NCBI RefSeq assembly: GCF_020531905.1
Contig: NZ_JAJAWG010000002.1
Coordinates: 477,276-541,275, forward strand
Reading direction: 5' to 3'
DNA from: Deefgea salmonis
GTDB taxonomy: Bacteria > Pseudomonadota > Gammaproteobacteria > Burkholderiales > Chitinibacteraceae
DNA: 64,000 bases
Shown here: piece by piece, positions 6,927-15,706 of the stretch
How positions within the stretch are numbered: the first letter of the stretch is position 1
How the letters are laid out: every line of letters begins with the position of its first letter
Made by a program: the position numbers and the translations under genes
Notes under the pieces: generated by a model
The model's input: the letters and a program-made list of their open reading frames with translations, nothing else
Databases searched by the model: none
What the model was told of the DNA's origin: nothing

Positions 6927-9830
6927 ATGGGTTTCGATCGTCGTCAGTTTTTAAAATATGCCAGCGCCAGCGGCGCATTGGCTGCTTTGCCATTGAGCGT
7001 GCAACGCGCTTTAGCCGCAGGGACTAGTAGCGGTAGCTTGTCTTCGGTGGCGCATGTGGTGATTTTGAGTCAGGAAAACCGCTCATTTGATCATTATTTA
7101 GGCACGCTGAACGGCGTGCGTGGCTTTAATGATCCACATCCATTACGCCAACCGGATGGCAGTAGCGTTTTTGCGCAAAGAAATGCCAATAATCAGCCAA
7201 TTTGGCCATTTCGCCTCAATAGCAAAACCAGTAATGGCCAATGCATGGTCGATGTGACGCATGATTGGGTGTCGGGTCGCAATGCGTTTAATGGCGGGCA
7301 AATGAATCAATGGATTGCCAATAAAGGCAATTATGCGATGGGCTATTACCAGCGCGAAGACATTCCGTTTCACCACGCTTTATCCGATGTTTTTACCACG
7401 TGCGATCATTTCTTTTGCGCAAGCAATACCAGTACTAATCCTAATCGCTTATTTTTAATGAGCGGCAGTAATGGCCAAGGGCTTTGGTCTGCTGGGGCGG
7501 TAATGGACAATAGCGAAACAATTCCATTTACCTGGACCACCTATGCCGAACGGCTGCAAGCGGCCGGTGTCAGCTGGAAAATGTATCAAGAGCAAGACAA
7601 TTATGATGACAATGCGCTGGCGTGGTTTACCAAATTTAAAACGGCGCTGCCCAATTCAGCCTTGTATTTAAACGGAATGGTTAAGCGTAGCCGCGATGCA
7701 TTTGCCCAAGATGTGGCCAACAATGCGTTGCCGGCAGTGAGCTGGATTATTGCCCCTGCGGCATTGTCTGAGCACCCAGCGCATGCGCCAAACGCTGGCG
7801 CTAATTACGCCAAGATTTTTTTAGATGCGCTGGCGAGCAATCCTGCCGTGTGGGAAAAAACCGTATTTATTTATACCTATGACGAAAACGGCGGAATTTT
7901 TGATCACGTTGTACCGCCCACCGCGCCGATTGGCACGGCCAATGAATGGAAAAATGGTTTTCCGCTGGGCTTAGGCCACCGCATGCCTACGTGGCTGATT
8001 TCACCGTGGAGTATTGGCGGTTATGTCTATAGCCAAACGTGTGATTTAACCTCGACGATTCGCTTTTTAGAAAAATTCACCGGCGTGCAAGAACCGAATA
8101 TCAGTGCGTGGCGGCGCAGTGTGTGTGCGGATTTAATGGATGGTTTTGACTTTACGGCCAGCCCTTATGCCTATCCAACCGGCTTACCCGATACCGCCAT
8201 TTTGGCCAGTGATGCCGCTTTTGCCTGTAGCAGTTTGCCGGCCGCACAACCCAATGGAGAAAGCGGGGCGCCGATCAGCTCGGCTGGCGGCTCGCGGCCA
8301 TTGCGACCGGTGGCGGTGCAAGTCAATGTCGATGCCGTGGTGGATACGGCGAGTAAAAAAATCACGCTGCAGCTGAGTAATAGCGGGGCGCAAGCGGCGG
8401 CTTTTGATATTCATGGCTATCAAAGTTTGGTGTTTAATCCGATTTTTGTCACCGTACCGAGCAATGGCGCGCAAAACCAAGTCATTGATGGTGCCGCCGC
8501 CAGCGCCGGGCAGTTTGATTTGGCAATTCATGGGCCAAATAGTTTTTATCGACGCTTTGCCGGGAGTTTATTGCCCAATGCTTGGCAAAATGGCGCTTAT
8601 CCGCAAATCAGCATGGTACCCAATTTGAGCGGTGGTTTTATCACGCTGCAGGTGCAAAATCGCGCCCCAGCGGTGTTAACGCTGTATGTCGATGACTACC
8701 TAACTGGGCAACGCAGCCAGCAAGTGATTGCCGCGAATGCCAGCGCCAGCTGGACGATGGCAACGCTGAATAATTGGTATGACGTGATGATTTTGCTCGC
8801 CAATGACAGTAGTGGCCGATTTATTTATGAATACTGCGGTCATATCGAAGGCGGTATCAGCCAAACGTATCCGGGCCGCTTGCCGATTGCGGGTGTGACA
8901 ACGCCGACGCCAAGTCCGGCACCCACGCCAACTCCGCCGGTGCAAGCGCCGTTTACCGCTGCTTTACTGAGCCAAGTGAGTCATTATTATCAATTTGAAA
9001 ACACACTCAATGACGAGATCGGGAGTGCGGCGTTAACGCCCGTTGGGACGGTGGGGTATAGCGCTGGCGCCAAGTATTTATCTGCCTTGCAGCTTGATGC
9101 CACTAAGGGTAGTGCTGCATTTATGCCTTTTGATCCAAGTGCTGCTGATTTTACGCTGGGTTTTTGGGTCAAAATGCCAAGCAATATGGGCGCCAATATG
9201 AGCAGTGTGGTGGCCAATAAAGACTGGGCTTCGGGCAAAAATGCCGGTATTTCAATTGGGCATTCGGGCGATGGCCGCTTTAAATTTAATATCGGCGATG
9301 GCACCAATCGCGCTGATACGTATTTAGGGATGGTCACTGGCGCGTGGGTGTATGTGGCGATTGCGCTAGAACCAGCACAAAAACGCATGCGCTGTTATGC
9401 CAGCAATGCGGCCGGTTTAATTGCTGAAACCGTGCTGTCGTACGCCAATGTCACTGGCAATATCGTACCCAGTTATCAGCGTTGGGCGCTGAACGAAGAC
9501 GCCCGTGGCGATTACTACAAACGCTATCCGAAAGAAAAATTTGTCTTGGCTTTTGACGATATCGCCGTGTGGAATCGGGCTTTACCGGCCAGTGAAATTC
9601 GCGCCATTGCCGCGGCCAATCAGCCATTGCAAACGCTGCGTAGCGTGACACTGAGCGCCAAAGCACTCAGTTGTGCTAGCCCTTGGCAAAGCCAGATGAG
9701 TTATCCAGCAGGTAGTGTTGTCACCGATCAAGGCCATCAATATCAAGCCAAATGGCTCAGCCAAGGCGAGCGGCCAAGCCGCAATGCCGGTAGCGCTATG
9801 CCGTGGCAAGATTTGGGTGCTTGTCAGTAA
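6927..9830 (+). CDS. Tat-exported phospholipase C with added LamG and chitin-binding modules
   Basis: A 967-residue secreted phosphodiesterase of the phosphoesterase (PF04185-type) family. A twin-arginine signal (RRQFLKYA, residues 5-12) is cut near residue 31. The catalytic domain (about 35-400) shows QENRSFDHYLGTL, TNPNRLFLMSGS and DENGGIFDHV, the metal and nucleophile motifs of the family. Two DUF756-like C-terminal domains follow (about 457-640), as in PlcH/PlcN. Unlike ordinary phospholipases C of about 700 residues, the protein continues through a Thr/Pro linker (about 655-676) into a LamG/concanavalin-like domain (about 680-890) and ends in a CBM5/12-like module (about 913-967) with YQAKWLSQGERP and PWQDLG. 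The ribosome site AAAAGGAG is strong. The substrate is probably phosphatidylcholine-type lipids; tethering to chitin is inferred from the last module. Confidence 0.9.
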   Translation: MGFDRRQFLKYASASGALAALPLSVQRALAAGTSSGSLSSVAHVVILSQENRSFDHYLGTLNGVRGFNDPHPLRQPDGSSVFAQRNANNQPIWPFRLNSKTSNGQCMVDVTHDWVSGRNAFNGGQMNQWIANKGNYAMGYYQREDIPFHHALSDVFTTCDHFFCASNTSTNPNRLFLMSGSNGQGLWSAGAVMDNSETIPFTWTTYAERLQAAGVSWKMYQEQDNYDDNALAWFTKFKTALPNSALYLNGMVKRSRDAFAQDVANNALPAVSWIIAPAALSEHPAHAPNAGANYAKIFLDALASNPAVWEKTVFIYTYDENGGIFDHVVPPTAPIGTANEWKNGFPLGLGHRMPTWLISPWSIGGYVYSQTCDLTSTIRFLEKFTGVQEPNISAWRRSVCADLMDGFDFTASPYAYPTGLPDTAILASDAAFACSSLPAAQPNGESGAPISSAGGSRPLRPVAVQVNVDAVVDTASKKITLQLSNSGAQAAAFDIHGYQSLVFNPIFVTVPSNGAQNQVIDGAAASAGQFDLAIHGPNSFYRRFAGSLLPNAWQNGAYPQISMVPNLSGGFITLQVQNRAPAVLTLYVDDYLTGQRSQQVIAANASASWTMATLNNWYDVMILLANDSSGRFIYEYCGHIEGGISQTYPGRLPIAGVTTPTPSPAPTPTPPVQAPFTAALLSQVSHYYQFENTLNDEIGSAALTPVGTVGYSAGAKYLSALQLDATKGSAAFMPFDPSAADFTLGFWVKMPSNMGANMSSVVANKDWASGKNAGISIGHSGDGRFKFNIGDGTNRADTYLGMVTGAWVYVAIALEPAQKRMRCYASNAAGLIAETVLSYANVTGNIVPSYQRWALNEDARGDYYKRYPKEKFVLAFDDIAVWNRALPASEIRAIAAANQPLQTLRSVTLSAKALSCASPWQSQMSYPAGSVVTDQGHQYQAKWLSQGERPSRNAGSAMPWQDLGACQ

Positions 9831-9898
9831 TTGATTCAGCCATGGCTCAATCATGGCTTGAATTTGATCGATAGGTCATTAGGGTGAGGTAAAGAAAA

Positions 9899-9922
9899 AG
9901 GGCCGCGGTTGCGGCCCTTTTT
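9899..9922. terminator. Bidirectional terminator between plc and fumC
   Basis: Stem AGGGCCGC / GCGGCCCT with loop GGTT. There is a T run on the right and an A run on the left, so it can serve both convergent genes. Confidence 0.85.
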
Positions 9923-9923
9923 A

Positions 9924-11312
9924 TTAGGAATGCGTCATCGCTTTGGCATTCACCCACGTATCAAATTGCTCGCTAGTTAACAGACCTAAATCCAGCGCGG
10001 CTTGTTTTAAAGTGCAGTTTTGTTTAAGGGCGTATTTGGCAATTTCGGCCGATTGATCGTAGCCCAAATGCGGACTGAGCGCGGTGACCAGCATTAAGGA
10101 TTGTTCAAGCAGTGCGGCAATGTGCTCGCGCTGCGCGCTGATGCCAACAATACAATGCGTTGTGAGGCTCGCCATGCCGTCGCGCAATAAGCGCAAGCTT
10201 TGTAAAAAGTTATAAGTAATTAAGGGTTTAAAAACATTAAGTTCAAAATTGCCTGAAGCCGCTCCCACACTGATGGCGACATCGTTGCCTAAAACTTGGC
10301 AACACAGCATCGTCATTGCTTCGCATTGGGTTGGATTGACTTTGCCGGGCATGATTGAGCTGCCCGGTTCGTTTTCAGGTAATTGCAATTCGCCCAAGCC
10401 GCAGCGCGGGCCAGAGGCTAGCCAGCGAATATCATTGGCGATTTTGATTAAGGCCGTGGCCAAGGTTTTCATTGCGCCATGCGCGCTGACTATCGCATCG
10501 TGGCCAGCTAAAGCGGCAAACTTATTGCTGGCACTTTCAAAGGGTAAGCCCGTTTGCAGCGCTAATTCGGCCGCAACGCGAGCGCCAAATTGTGGATGGG
10601 TATTGAGCCCCGTGCCAACGGCCGTGCCGCCCACGGCCAATTGGCATAAGGCCGGCAAACTGAGTTTGAGCATGTGTTCGGCGTGCTCCAGCTGGCTATA
10701 CCAGCCGGATATTTCTTGCCCGAGCGTGATCGGCGTTGCGTCTTGCAAATGCGTGCGGCCGATTTTAATAATGTCGGCAAATTCGGCCGATTTGCTGCGT
10801 AGGCTATCGATTAATCGCGCCAAGCTAGGGAGTAGTTCATTTTGAATCCCTTGCGCAGCGGCGACGTGCATTGCGGTGGGGAAAATATCATTACTCGATT
10901 GCCCAAGGTTGACGTCGTCATTGGGGTGTAATAAGCGCGCCATGCCACGCGTTCCGCCGAGTAATTCAGACGCTCGATTGGCGAGCACTTCATTCATATT
11001 CATATTGCTTTGCGTGCCCGAACCCGTTTGCCAAACCAAGAGGGGAAACGCCGCTGCGTGTTGCCCGGCGAGCACCTCATCAGCAGCAGCAATAATCGCG
11101 CCGGCCTTATTGGCATCGAGTAAACCCAGCGCTTGATTGCTCGCGGCGCAAGCGCGTTTCACCCGCGCCAAAGCCTGTATTAATTCAGTCGGCATGGGTT
11201 CGGTCGAAATATGAAAATGCAATACTGAGCGCTGCGTTTGCGCGCCCCATAATGCCGATGCTGGCACTGCTATGGCGCCAAACGAATCGGTTTCAATGCG
11301 GTCGTTACTCAT
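9924..11312 (-). CDS. fumC: Class II fumarate hydratase
   Basis: Iron-independent fumarase interconverting fumarate and malate in the TCA cycle, a cytoplasmic homotetramer. The start chosen at 11312 ([17 protein letters not shown]) gives 462 residues, the usual FumC length. An upstream in-frame ATG would add 43 residues with no similarity to fumarases and would run into repeat DNA. The fumarase/aspartase signature [11 protein letters not shown] lies around residue 320, and earlier SSND and TGTQSNMN-like elements fit the family. It is convergent with the phospholipase C gene and followed by a shared terminator. Confidence 0.93.
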   Translation of the reverse strand: MSNDRIETDSFGAIAVPASALWGAQTQRSVLHFHISTEPMPTELIQALARVKRACAASNQALGLLDANKAGAIIAAADEVLAGQHAAAFPLLVWQTGSGTQSNMNMNEVLANRASELLGGTRGMARLLHPNDDVNLGQSSNDIFPTAMHVAAAQGIQNELLPSLARLIDSLRSKSAEFADIIKIGRTHLQDATPITLGQEISGWYSQLEHAEHMLKLSLPALCQLAVGGTAVGTGLNTHPQFGARVAAELALQTGLPFESASNKFAALAGHDAIVSAHGAMKTLATALIKIANDIRWLASGPRCGLGELQLPENEPGSSIMPGKVNPTQCEAMTMLCCQVLGNDVAISVGAASGNFELNVFKPLITYNFLQSLRLLRDGMASLTTHCIVGISAQREHIAALLEQSLMLVTALSPHLGYDQSAEIAKYALKQNCTLKQAALDLGLLTSEQFDTWVNAKAMTHS

Positions 11313-11424
11313 GATCTGGCCCTGTAGCAAATTGATCCTGTGGTATAGCGCAAGCTCACCCACGTTGCCGTGTGAACGCCCAATCGGCCGTGAGCAGTGC
11401 GCCGATAAGCCGCTTAAAGGTGGC

Positions 11425-11450
11425 GGCAAACCAAACGTCAATCGACCCTA
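11425..11450 (+). repeat. Fragment of MITE-like element B (right end)
   Basis: The sequence GGCAAACCAAACGTCAA...GACCCTA matches the right terminus of the 270-bp element at 27570-27839 with two mismatches. It ends exactly where the short palindromic element copy 2 begins (shared TA). Confidence 0.6.
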
Positions 11451-11499
11451 GGTATTACCATCTAGGTCAATCAACAAATAACCTACAGCTGAATACCTG
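11449..11499. repeat. Short palindromic element, copy 2
   Basis: A 51-bp inverted repeat. The left arm TAGGTATTACCATCTAGGT matches the complement of the right arm (AGGTATTCAGCTGTAGGT) at most positions. It lies in the intergenic region upstream of fumC. Confidence 0.7.
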
Positions 11500-11508
11500 C
11501 ATTTATTT

Positions 11509-11785
11509 GGCAATGTTCAGATTTGGTGCTGATGCTGTGCCGCGCTCGTCGAGCTGGGGCTTAAAATCCCGTTTAAGCGCACCGAGTGAGGAGAGAGACA
11601 AACGGTTTTATCGTTTGGCTCACGACAATCGAGGGCACAGCGGAGCTGGGCGCGCTCGGGTCGCCTTTCTTTTCCCCCATTTTCTTTGGCGAGTCAAAGA
11701 AAATGGGGTCCCCGTCGCGGACTGCGACTGTAAACAGCCGTGCCGCAGGCACTTAAAATCATCAACACGTAATCTGAACATCGCC
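11509..11785 (+). repeat. MITE-like element A, copy 2 (277 bp, intact ends)
   Basis: The ends GGCAATGTTCAGATT and AATCTGAACATCGCC form a 15-bp terminal inverted repeat with one mismatch. Inside are five consecutive hairpins: GCTTAAA/TTTAAGC, CAAACG/CGTTTG, a perfect 14-bp stem CCCCATTTTCTTTG/CAAAGAAAATGGGG (11675-11708), GTCGC/GCGAC and GTGCC/GGCAC. It is nearly identical and equal in length to the copy at 33822-34098. There is no transposase, so it is a non-autonomous element. Confidence 0.88.
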
Positions 11786-11834
11786 TAAAAAGTAACTACA
11801 CGCCTATCCAAAGGCAAAGCCATAATCTACTGCA

Positions 11835-11869
11835 TAAAAAAGCCAGTTCACCATGAACTGGCTTTTTTT
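11835..11869. terminator. Bidirectional terminator
   Basis: AAAAAAGCCAGTTCA / TGAACTGGCTTTTTT hairpin just downstream of the lipoprotein gene on the minus strand. Confidence 0.85.
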
Positions 11870-11883
11870 AAGCGCCAACTCGC

Positions 11884-13191
11884 TTAAGGCAAAGGCACAA
11901 TGGCGTGTGCGCCTTGCAGTGCGGGCTCGGCTTGTGGGTAGAAAAAGAGACCTTGGTAATCAGTCGCAAACTTCGATGGTGATTTAAATTGCGCTAACTG
12001 CGCGCGCAAAGCCGGATCCGTTGGCGCGTGAATAAAGCCAGCTTTCAAATTGGATTGTTTTAACACCACATCAAGGGTATTGGGCGCTAGCACAACATCC
12101 TGAACGCCGGTATCCCAATACTTATTGGTTTTGCCGCCCAGCGCGGCCAATCTCGCAATGTAAACTTGCTCAGCAAAACGCTGTTTTAGATGCCAGCCCA
12201 TGCTGTAGATTGGCTGCTGCGTCGCCGGATCGACACCACTCACTTGTGGCAAACCATGCGATGAATTGGTCCAAACTATGACCTTTTTACCGGCAAACGG
12301 TTGCTCAAGCAGCCATTGCACATTGTCGGCCAACACCGGATTACGCAAATCATAATTGGCATCATCAGTATGCTGCTGGCGGCCAACGCTGGCTTCGATC
12401 GATTTGACTTGCTGGCACCACCAACCGGCCGACTCACGCAATGGCGTTGACCCTGTGGCGGCTTTTTGGCATAGCTCGGCTTTGAGCTGGGCGCTCACTT
12501 GCTTAAATTGCGTTAAATCCATGCCCTGACTATTGAGCTCAATCGCTCGTTTGGCGACTTGGCGGTATTCAGGCCAATTGGCCTGCGCGGGGATGCTCGA
12601 GCCCTTTTGCTGCAAAAATTGGGTCATCGTCGGCAATAATTCGTTAATCGACGTCGATCCGGCGAGCGGCAGATCAAAACCAGCCAACATCAGCGGCCGC
12701 TGGCTGCGGCGTGCTTGATCGATATACGCCAAGGCTTTGCGACTGGCGTCAGTTTGTGAATACATATAAAACACTCGGCCCGGTGCTAATTCGACCACAC
12801 TGGCGTCTTTCTCAGTGGCGCTACGCCAGATGCCTTCAACATCAAACATCGCGCTTTCAATCAATAACACGTCAAAATCTTTGTTTTGATGCAGGTATTG
12901 CACCAAGCGATTCATCAATTCATAGGCGTTTTTGTCAGCGTAACTGTCTTCATTGAGCACCACTAAACGCGCATCACCCACTGCAGCACCAAAGGCCGCT
13001 AAGTCTTGCGAATCGCTCGCTTGCGCCGCGTCTAACGTTTGCAAAGGCTGGCTCGATTGGCTTAACCATTGCTGGACGTTTTCTGCCGTTGCAGCATTGA
13101 GCTCCGACTCTGGCAACTTAACCGAACTGGATTTTTCTCCACACCCAGCGAGAGCAAGGCTTACTGCAGTAAGAATTATAAGGTGACGCAT
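11884..13191 (-). CDS. Erythromycin-esterase-like lipoprotein, probably without the catalytic His
   Basis: Predicted envelope lipoprotein of 435 residues. The start at 13191 has AAGGA eight bases upstream; a longer frame adds only MQQGKQ. The signal ends in a lipobox (LALAGC, Cys17). The remainder resembles the erythromycin esterase (EreA/EreB-like) fold: an early LVVLNEDSYAD segment, FDVLLIES, a VIVWTNSSHG segment and GWHLKQRF. In Ere enzymes the first motif is GExxHG with a catalytic histidine. Here the Glu is kept but the His position is Tyr and the Gly is lost, so hydrolase activity is doubtful. It stands alone with its own terminator. The family assignment rests on motif order and is moderately certain; the function is unknown. 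Confidence 0.6.
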   Translation of the reverse strand: MRHLIILTAVSLALAGCGEKSSSVKLPESELNAATAENVQQWLSQSSQPLQTLDAAQASDSQDLAAFGAAVGDARLVVLNEDSYADKNAYELMNRLVQYLHQNKDFDVLLIESAMFDVEGIWRSATEKDASVVELAPGRVFYMYSQTDASRKALAYIDQARRSQRPLMLAGFDLPLAGSTSINELLPTMTQFLQQKGSSIPAQANWPEYRQVAKRAIELNSQGMDLTQFKQVSAQLKAELCQKAATGSTPLRESAGWWCQQVKSIEASVGRQQHTDDANYDLRNPVLADNVQWLLEQPFAGKKVIVWTNSSHGLPQVSGVDPATQQPIYSMGWHLKQRFAEQVYIARLAALGGKTNKYWDTGVQDVVLAPNTLDVVLKQSNLKAGFIHAPTDPALRAQLAQFKSPSKFATDYQGLFFYPQAEPALQGAHAIVPLP

Positions 13192-13506
13192 CTGTTTTCC
13201 TTGTTGCATTCAATCAGCACTGATTTCAAAATGGGGCAAATCATAGCTCAATACGCTGTCATGCAGCACAAGCTCATCGTTATACCTGCGCAATCAACCA
13301 AGTACTTTGATTGCAAATCAGCCCGCCAGATTCATTCAATGGCTTGCGCAAATCGCCAAAACGCTGCTGAAGGCTGAAAAACCGCGCGTTCAAGCACAAT
13401 ACAAACTCAAGCGCGCCAATTTGCTTCAAAATGTGGCCCAAGATCAAATACCAACGAAAACGTCGTCAGCGACTTCACTTTTATTGATGGGAGAATTGGA
13501 AATACC
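13192..13506. other. Divergent intergenic region without a recognisable gene
   Basis: This must contain the promoters of the Ere-like lipoprotein (minus) and the M50 protease (plus). A 70-codon frame at 13307-13519 runs past the protease start and has no ribosome site, so I do not call it. No repeats or strong hairpins were seen. Confidence 0.5.
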
Positions 13507-14592
13507 GTGGAATTATTAAATATTGATTGCCTAGGCAAGCCATTGCGACTCGAAGGCAGCTTAGCCGGTTGGCAGCAGCTGTTTTGGAACAACACCCTGG
13601 TGGCAGAGAAAGCCGCCTCAGCCGATCGTGAAGGCGCCAGCGCACTGCAATTTATCCTGAATGACCCCATGTCTGGCGAGCAACACATTCGCCTTGAAAC
13701 CGATTTGCAATGGCAACCGTTTGTGTTGGACTATCGCTTAATCGTTGACCAAACGCTTGTCGCCGAGGGAACGCGTGATACCCAGGATATTGAGCGCCAA
13801 AGCCCGGTTGTCCCCCACCAAACCACCAATAAGCTCAGTTTGCTGGGGCTGGGGGTTTTAGCGTTAAAGCTATTTAAAAGCGCCAAACTCATTAAAGTCG
13901 CGCTGGCTGGCGCGAGTATTGCAGCTTATTCTTGGTTGTTTTCCTTCCAATTTGCGCTGGCTTTATTGGCGTGCTTGGTTTTTCATGAATACGGCCATAT
14001 TCGCGCCATGAAATATTTTGGCATGAAAACCAAAGGCATTTATCTCATTCCATTTTTAGGCGGTTTGGCGCTGTCGGATGAGAAAATCAATACCCGCTGG
14101 CAAGACGTGGTGATTGCCATTATGGGGCCGAGCTTTGGCTTACTGTTATCGCTGGCGTCTTGCTTGGCGTATTGGCTGACTGGCAATGTGTTTTTTGCCG
14201 GTTTAGCGACGTTTAACGCCCTGCTCAATTTATTTAATTTATTGCCGATTTTGCCGCTCGATGGCGGGCATATTTTAAAGAGCATTAGTTTTTCAATGAA
14301 TAGCGTGCTCGGTTTAATTGCCTGTATTGTTGGCGCGCTATTGGGGGTGTGGGTGAGCTACCATTTCGGCCTCGCCTTGCTTGGATTTTTATTGTTTATT
14401 GGTAGTTTAGAAATCGTTTTTGAATGGCGGGCGCGACATCAAAGCCATTTATTGCCGCTAGATCGCTATGGGCAGATTTTTTCTTTGGTTTGGTATTTGC
14501 TCACCGTGGCGGCGCTCATTGGCATTATTTGGTATTTTGCTGGCTTGGGCGACGATATGCTGCGTATTCCACTCAAAATTTTACAAAACTAA
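13507..14592 (+). CDS. Site-2-protease-like M50 membrane metallopeptidase
   Basis: A 361-residue integral membrane zinc protease. The HExxH motif is HEYGH (about 160-164) at the start of a membrane helix, and the second metal motif LDGGH is at about 250-254 within NLLPILPLDGGH. An N-terminal soluble part of about 100 residues precedes the membrane core, and four or five further hydrophobic segments follow. The start is GTG at 13507, with GGA eight bases and GGGAG fifteen bases upstream. It has no PDZ domain of the RseP type, so it belongs to the compact M50 branch; its substrate is unknown. It is convergent with the HdeA-like gene, sharing a terminator. Confidence 0.82.
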   Translation: MELLNIDCLGKPLRLEGSLAGWQQLFWNNTLVAEKAASADREGASALQFILNDPMSGEQHIRLETDLQWQPFVLDYRLIVDQTLVAEGTRDTQDIERQSPVVPHQTTNKLSLLGLGVLALKLFKSAKLIKVALAGASIAAYSWLFSFQFALALLACLVFHEYGHIRAMKYFGMKTKGIYLIPFLGGLALSDEKINTRWQDVVIAIMGPSFGLLLSLASCLAYWLTGNVFFAGLATFNALLNLFNLLPILPLDGGHILKSISFSMNSVLGLIACIVGALLGVWVSYHFGLALLGFLLFIGSLEIVFEWRARHQSHLLPLDRYGQIFSLVWYLLTVAALIGIIWYFAGLGDDMLRIPLKILQN

Positions 14593-14606
14593 TTTCATCA
14601 CAGTAT

Positions 14607-14641
14607 AAAAAAAGCCAGATCATATTCGATCTGGCTTTTTA
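14607..14641. terminator. Bidirectional terminator
   Basis: AAAAAGCCAGATC / GATCTGGCTTTTT hairpin between the convergent M50 protease and HdeA-like genes. Confidence 0.88.
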
Positions 14642-14660
14642 CTATTTAAGGTATTGCGAA

Positions 14661-15014
14661 TTACTTCGCTGGGGTTTTGATGGTTGCCAAAGTCTCGCGC
14701 AGGGCGATATCAACAGCAGAAATCAGCAACTGGTCTGGCGCTTTACGGCAAGCTACATCGATACGTTCACCAAATTGCTTACCCGCTTCAAGTTGATCAG
14801 GGAAAGTCTCGTCACGGCTTTGCAATAAATAGCCGGCCATGGTTTCAACAGCATGGAAAAATTTATCCACAGACTTGCCAGATTCCTGCCACATTTCGGT
14901 GCAGCTCAAATGTGCAACGTCTTGCAAGCTCGGCAGGGCGGTAGGTTTAGCGTCTTTCGCAGCAGCAAAAGGAGACAATAGCGCGAGGCTCAAAGTAAGG
15001 GCGATCAGTTTCAT
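14661..15014 (-). CDS. Small periplasmic protein, HdeA/HdeB-like
   Basis: A 117-residue exported protein. The start at 15014 is chosen for its GGAGC ribosome site; the longer frame runs into the upstream gene. The signal peptide is about 1-19 (ending AAA). The mature part is mostly helical with two cysteines, C38 (LSCTEMW) and C89 (VACRKAP), 51 apart. That spacing and context resemble the single disulfide of the acid chaperones HdeA/HdeB, so an acid-stress periplasmic chaperone is possible; sequence identity by eye is low. It lies 25 bases downstream of a glycine-zipper protein gene on the same strand, a likely two-gene envelope-stress operon. Confidence 0.5.
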   Translation of the reverse strand: MKLIALTLSLALLSPFAAAKDAKPTALPSLQDVAHLSCTEMWQESGKSVDKFFHAVETMAGYLLQSRDETFPDQLEAGKQFGERIDVACRKAPDQLLISAVDIALRETLATIKTPAK

Positions 15015-15039
15015 GGTCAAAGCTCCAAAAAAAAATGAA

Positions 15040-15390
15040 TTAATGATTAATAATGGCGCCAGCAGCACCACCGGCGACAGCGCCTTTTAAGGCTCCGCGT
15101 AAGCCATTACCCGCAATACCACCAATCACAGCGCCGACTACGGCACCTTTTTTAGCGCCACGCTGGGCACGACGACCACGATAGCCATCACTGCTTACTG
15201 CTGCCAAACCGCCACCAATTGCTGCGCCGCCCAGAGCGCCTTTAAGGCCATTACCCGCCGCCAAACCGAGCACGCCACCGATCACAGCCCCTTTGGTTAA
15301 ACGGCTGTCATTTCGCGCCTGCGCAGGCTGGGCTAAAGCCAACACCAAGGGCAAGGCCAGCAAGCAACGAACTAAAATTTTCTTTTGCAT
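15040..15390 (-). CDS. Glycine-zipper exported protein
   Basis: A 116-residue protein with a signal peptide (about 1-25, ending AQA) and then two similar glycine-zipper blocks: VIGGVLGLAAGNGLKGALGG and VIGGIAGNGLRGALKGAVAG, separated by a basic linker (RGRRAQRGAKKG). Each block can form a small helical hairpin in a membrane. The start at 15390 is supported by GGAGC; an extended frame begins 72 bases earlier without a ribosome site. Related proteins are outer-membrane or periplasmic and of unclear role. It is probably co-transcribed with the HdeA-like gene. Confidence 0.65.
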   Translation of the reverse strand: MQKKILVRCLLALPLVLALAQPAQARNDSRLTKGAVIGGVLGLAAGNGLKGALGGAAIGGGLAAVSSDGYRGRRAQRGAKKGAVVGAVIGGIAGNGLRGALKGAVAGGAAGAIINH

Positions 15391-15706
15391 GAATAGCTCC
15401 AATTTAAAATATTTGAAATACCACCTCAATGTCTCATTGAACGCCCGACGACGCGCCAGCACCTAAAATCCGCCGACATAATCATTGAGTTTAGTACGAA
15501 AATAAAAACCCAAAAATGCAGTTGGCGCCAACGGCCATAAAATATGGCGGTCGGATCAGCAAAATGGGATTATTTGGATAACGACGAGATCTGCGACTTG
15601 AACAACATCGAGGTGAATACTTGATTTCGGTCGATTTTAGGCGGGCAAAAGCGCAAAAACAAGCCGCTGTGCTATTTCGCACACGGCAATGACAAATCAA
15701 ATTTGC
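15391..15706 (-). other. Intergenic region between the glycine-zipper gene and the Crp/Fnr gene
   Basis: It holds the Crp/Fnr gene's terminator at 15655-15687 and presumably the promoter of the glycine-zipper operon. A 69-codon frame at 15491-15700 has no ribosome site or protein-like composition. Confidence 0.5.
15655..15687 (-). terminator. Intrinsic terminator of the Crp/Fnr gene
   Basis: On the minus strand GCCGTGTGC pairs with GCACAGCGGC (one bulged G) around loop GAAATA, followed by TTGTTTTT. Confidence 0.65.

Noticed and set aside
11313..11441. 43-residue N-terminal extension of FumC
   Set aside because: It overlaps repeat DNA, lacks similarity to fumarases and makes the protein too long; the internal ATG at 11312 gives the normal length.
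11372..11788. 138-codon reading frame ending in the element A repeat
   Set aside because: Its second half is encoded by the MITE-like repeat and recurs at 33826-34320 and, shifted, at 2538-2741. It has no ribosome site and runs through terminal inverted repeats; a by-product of the element.
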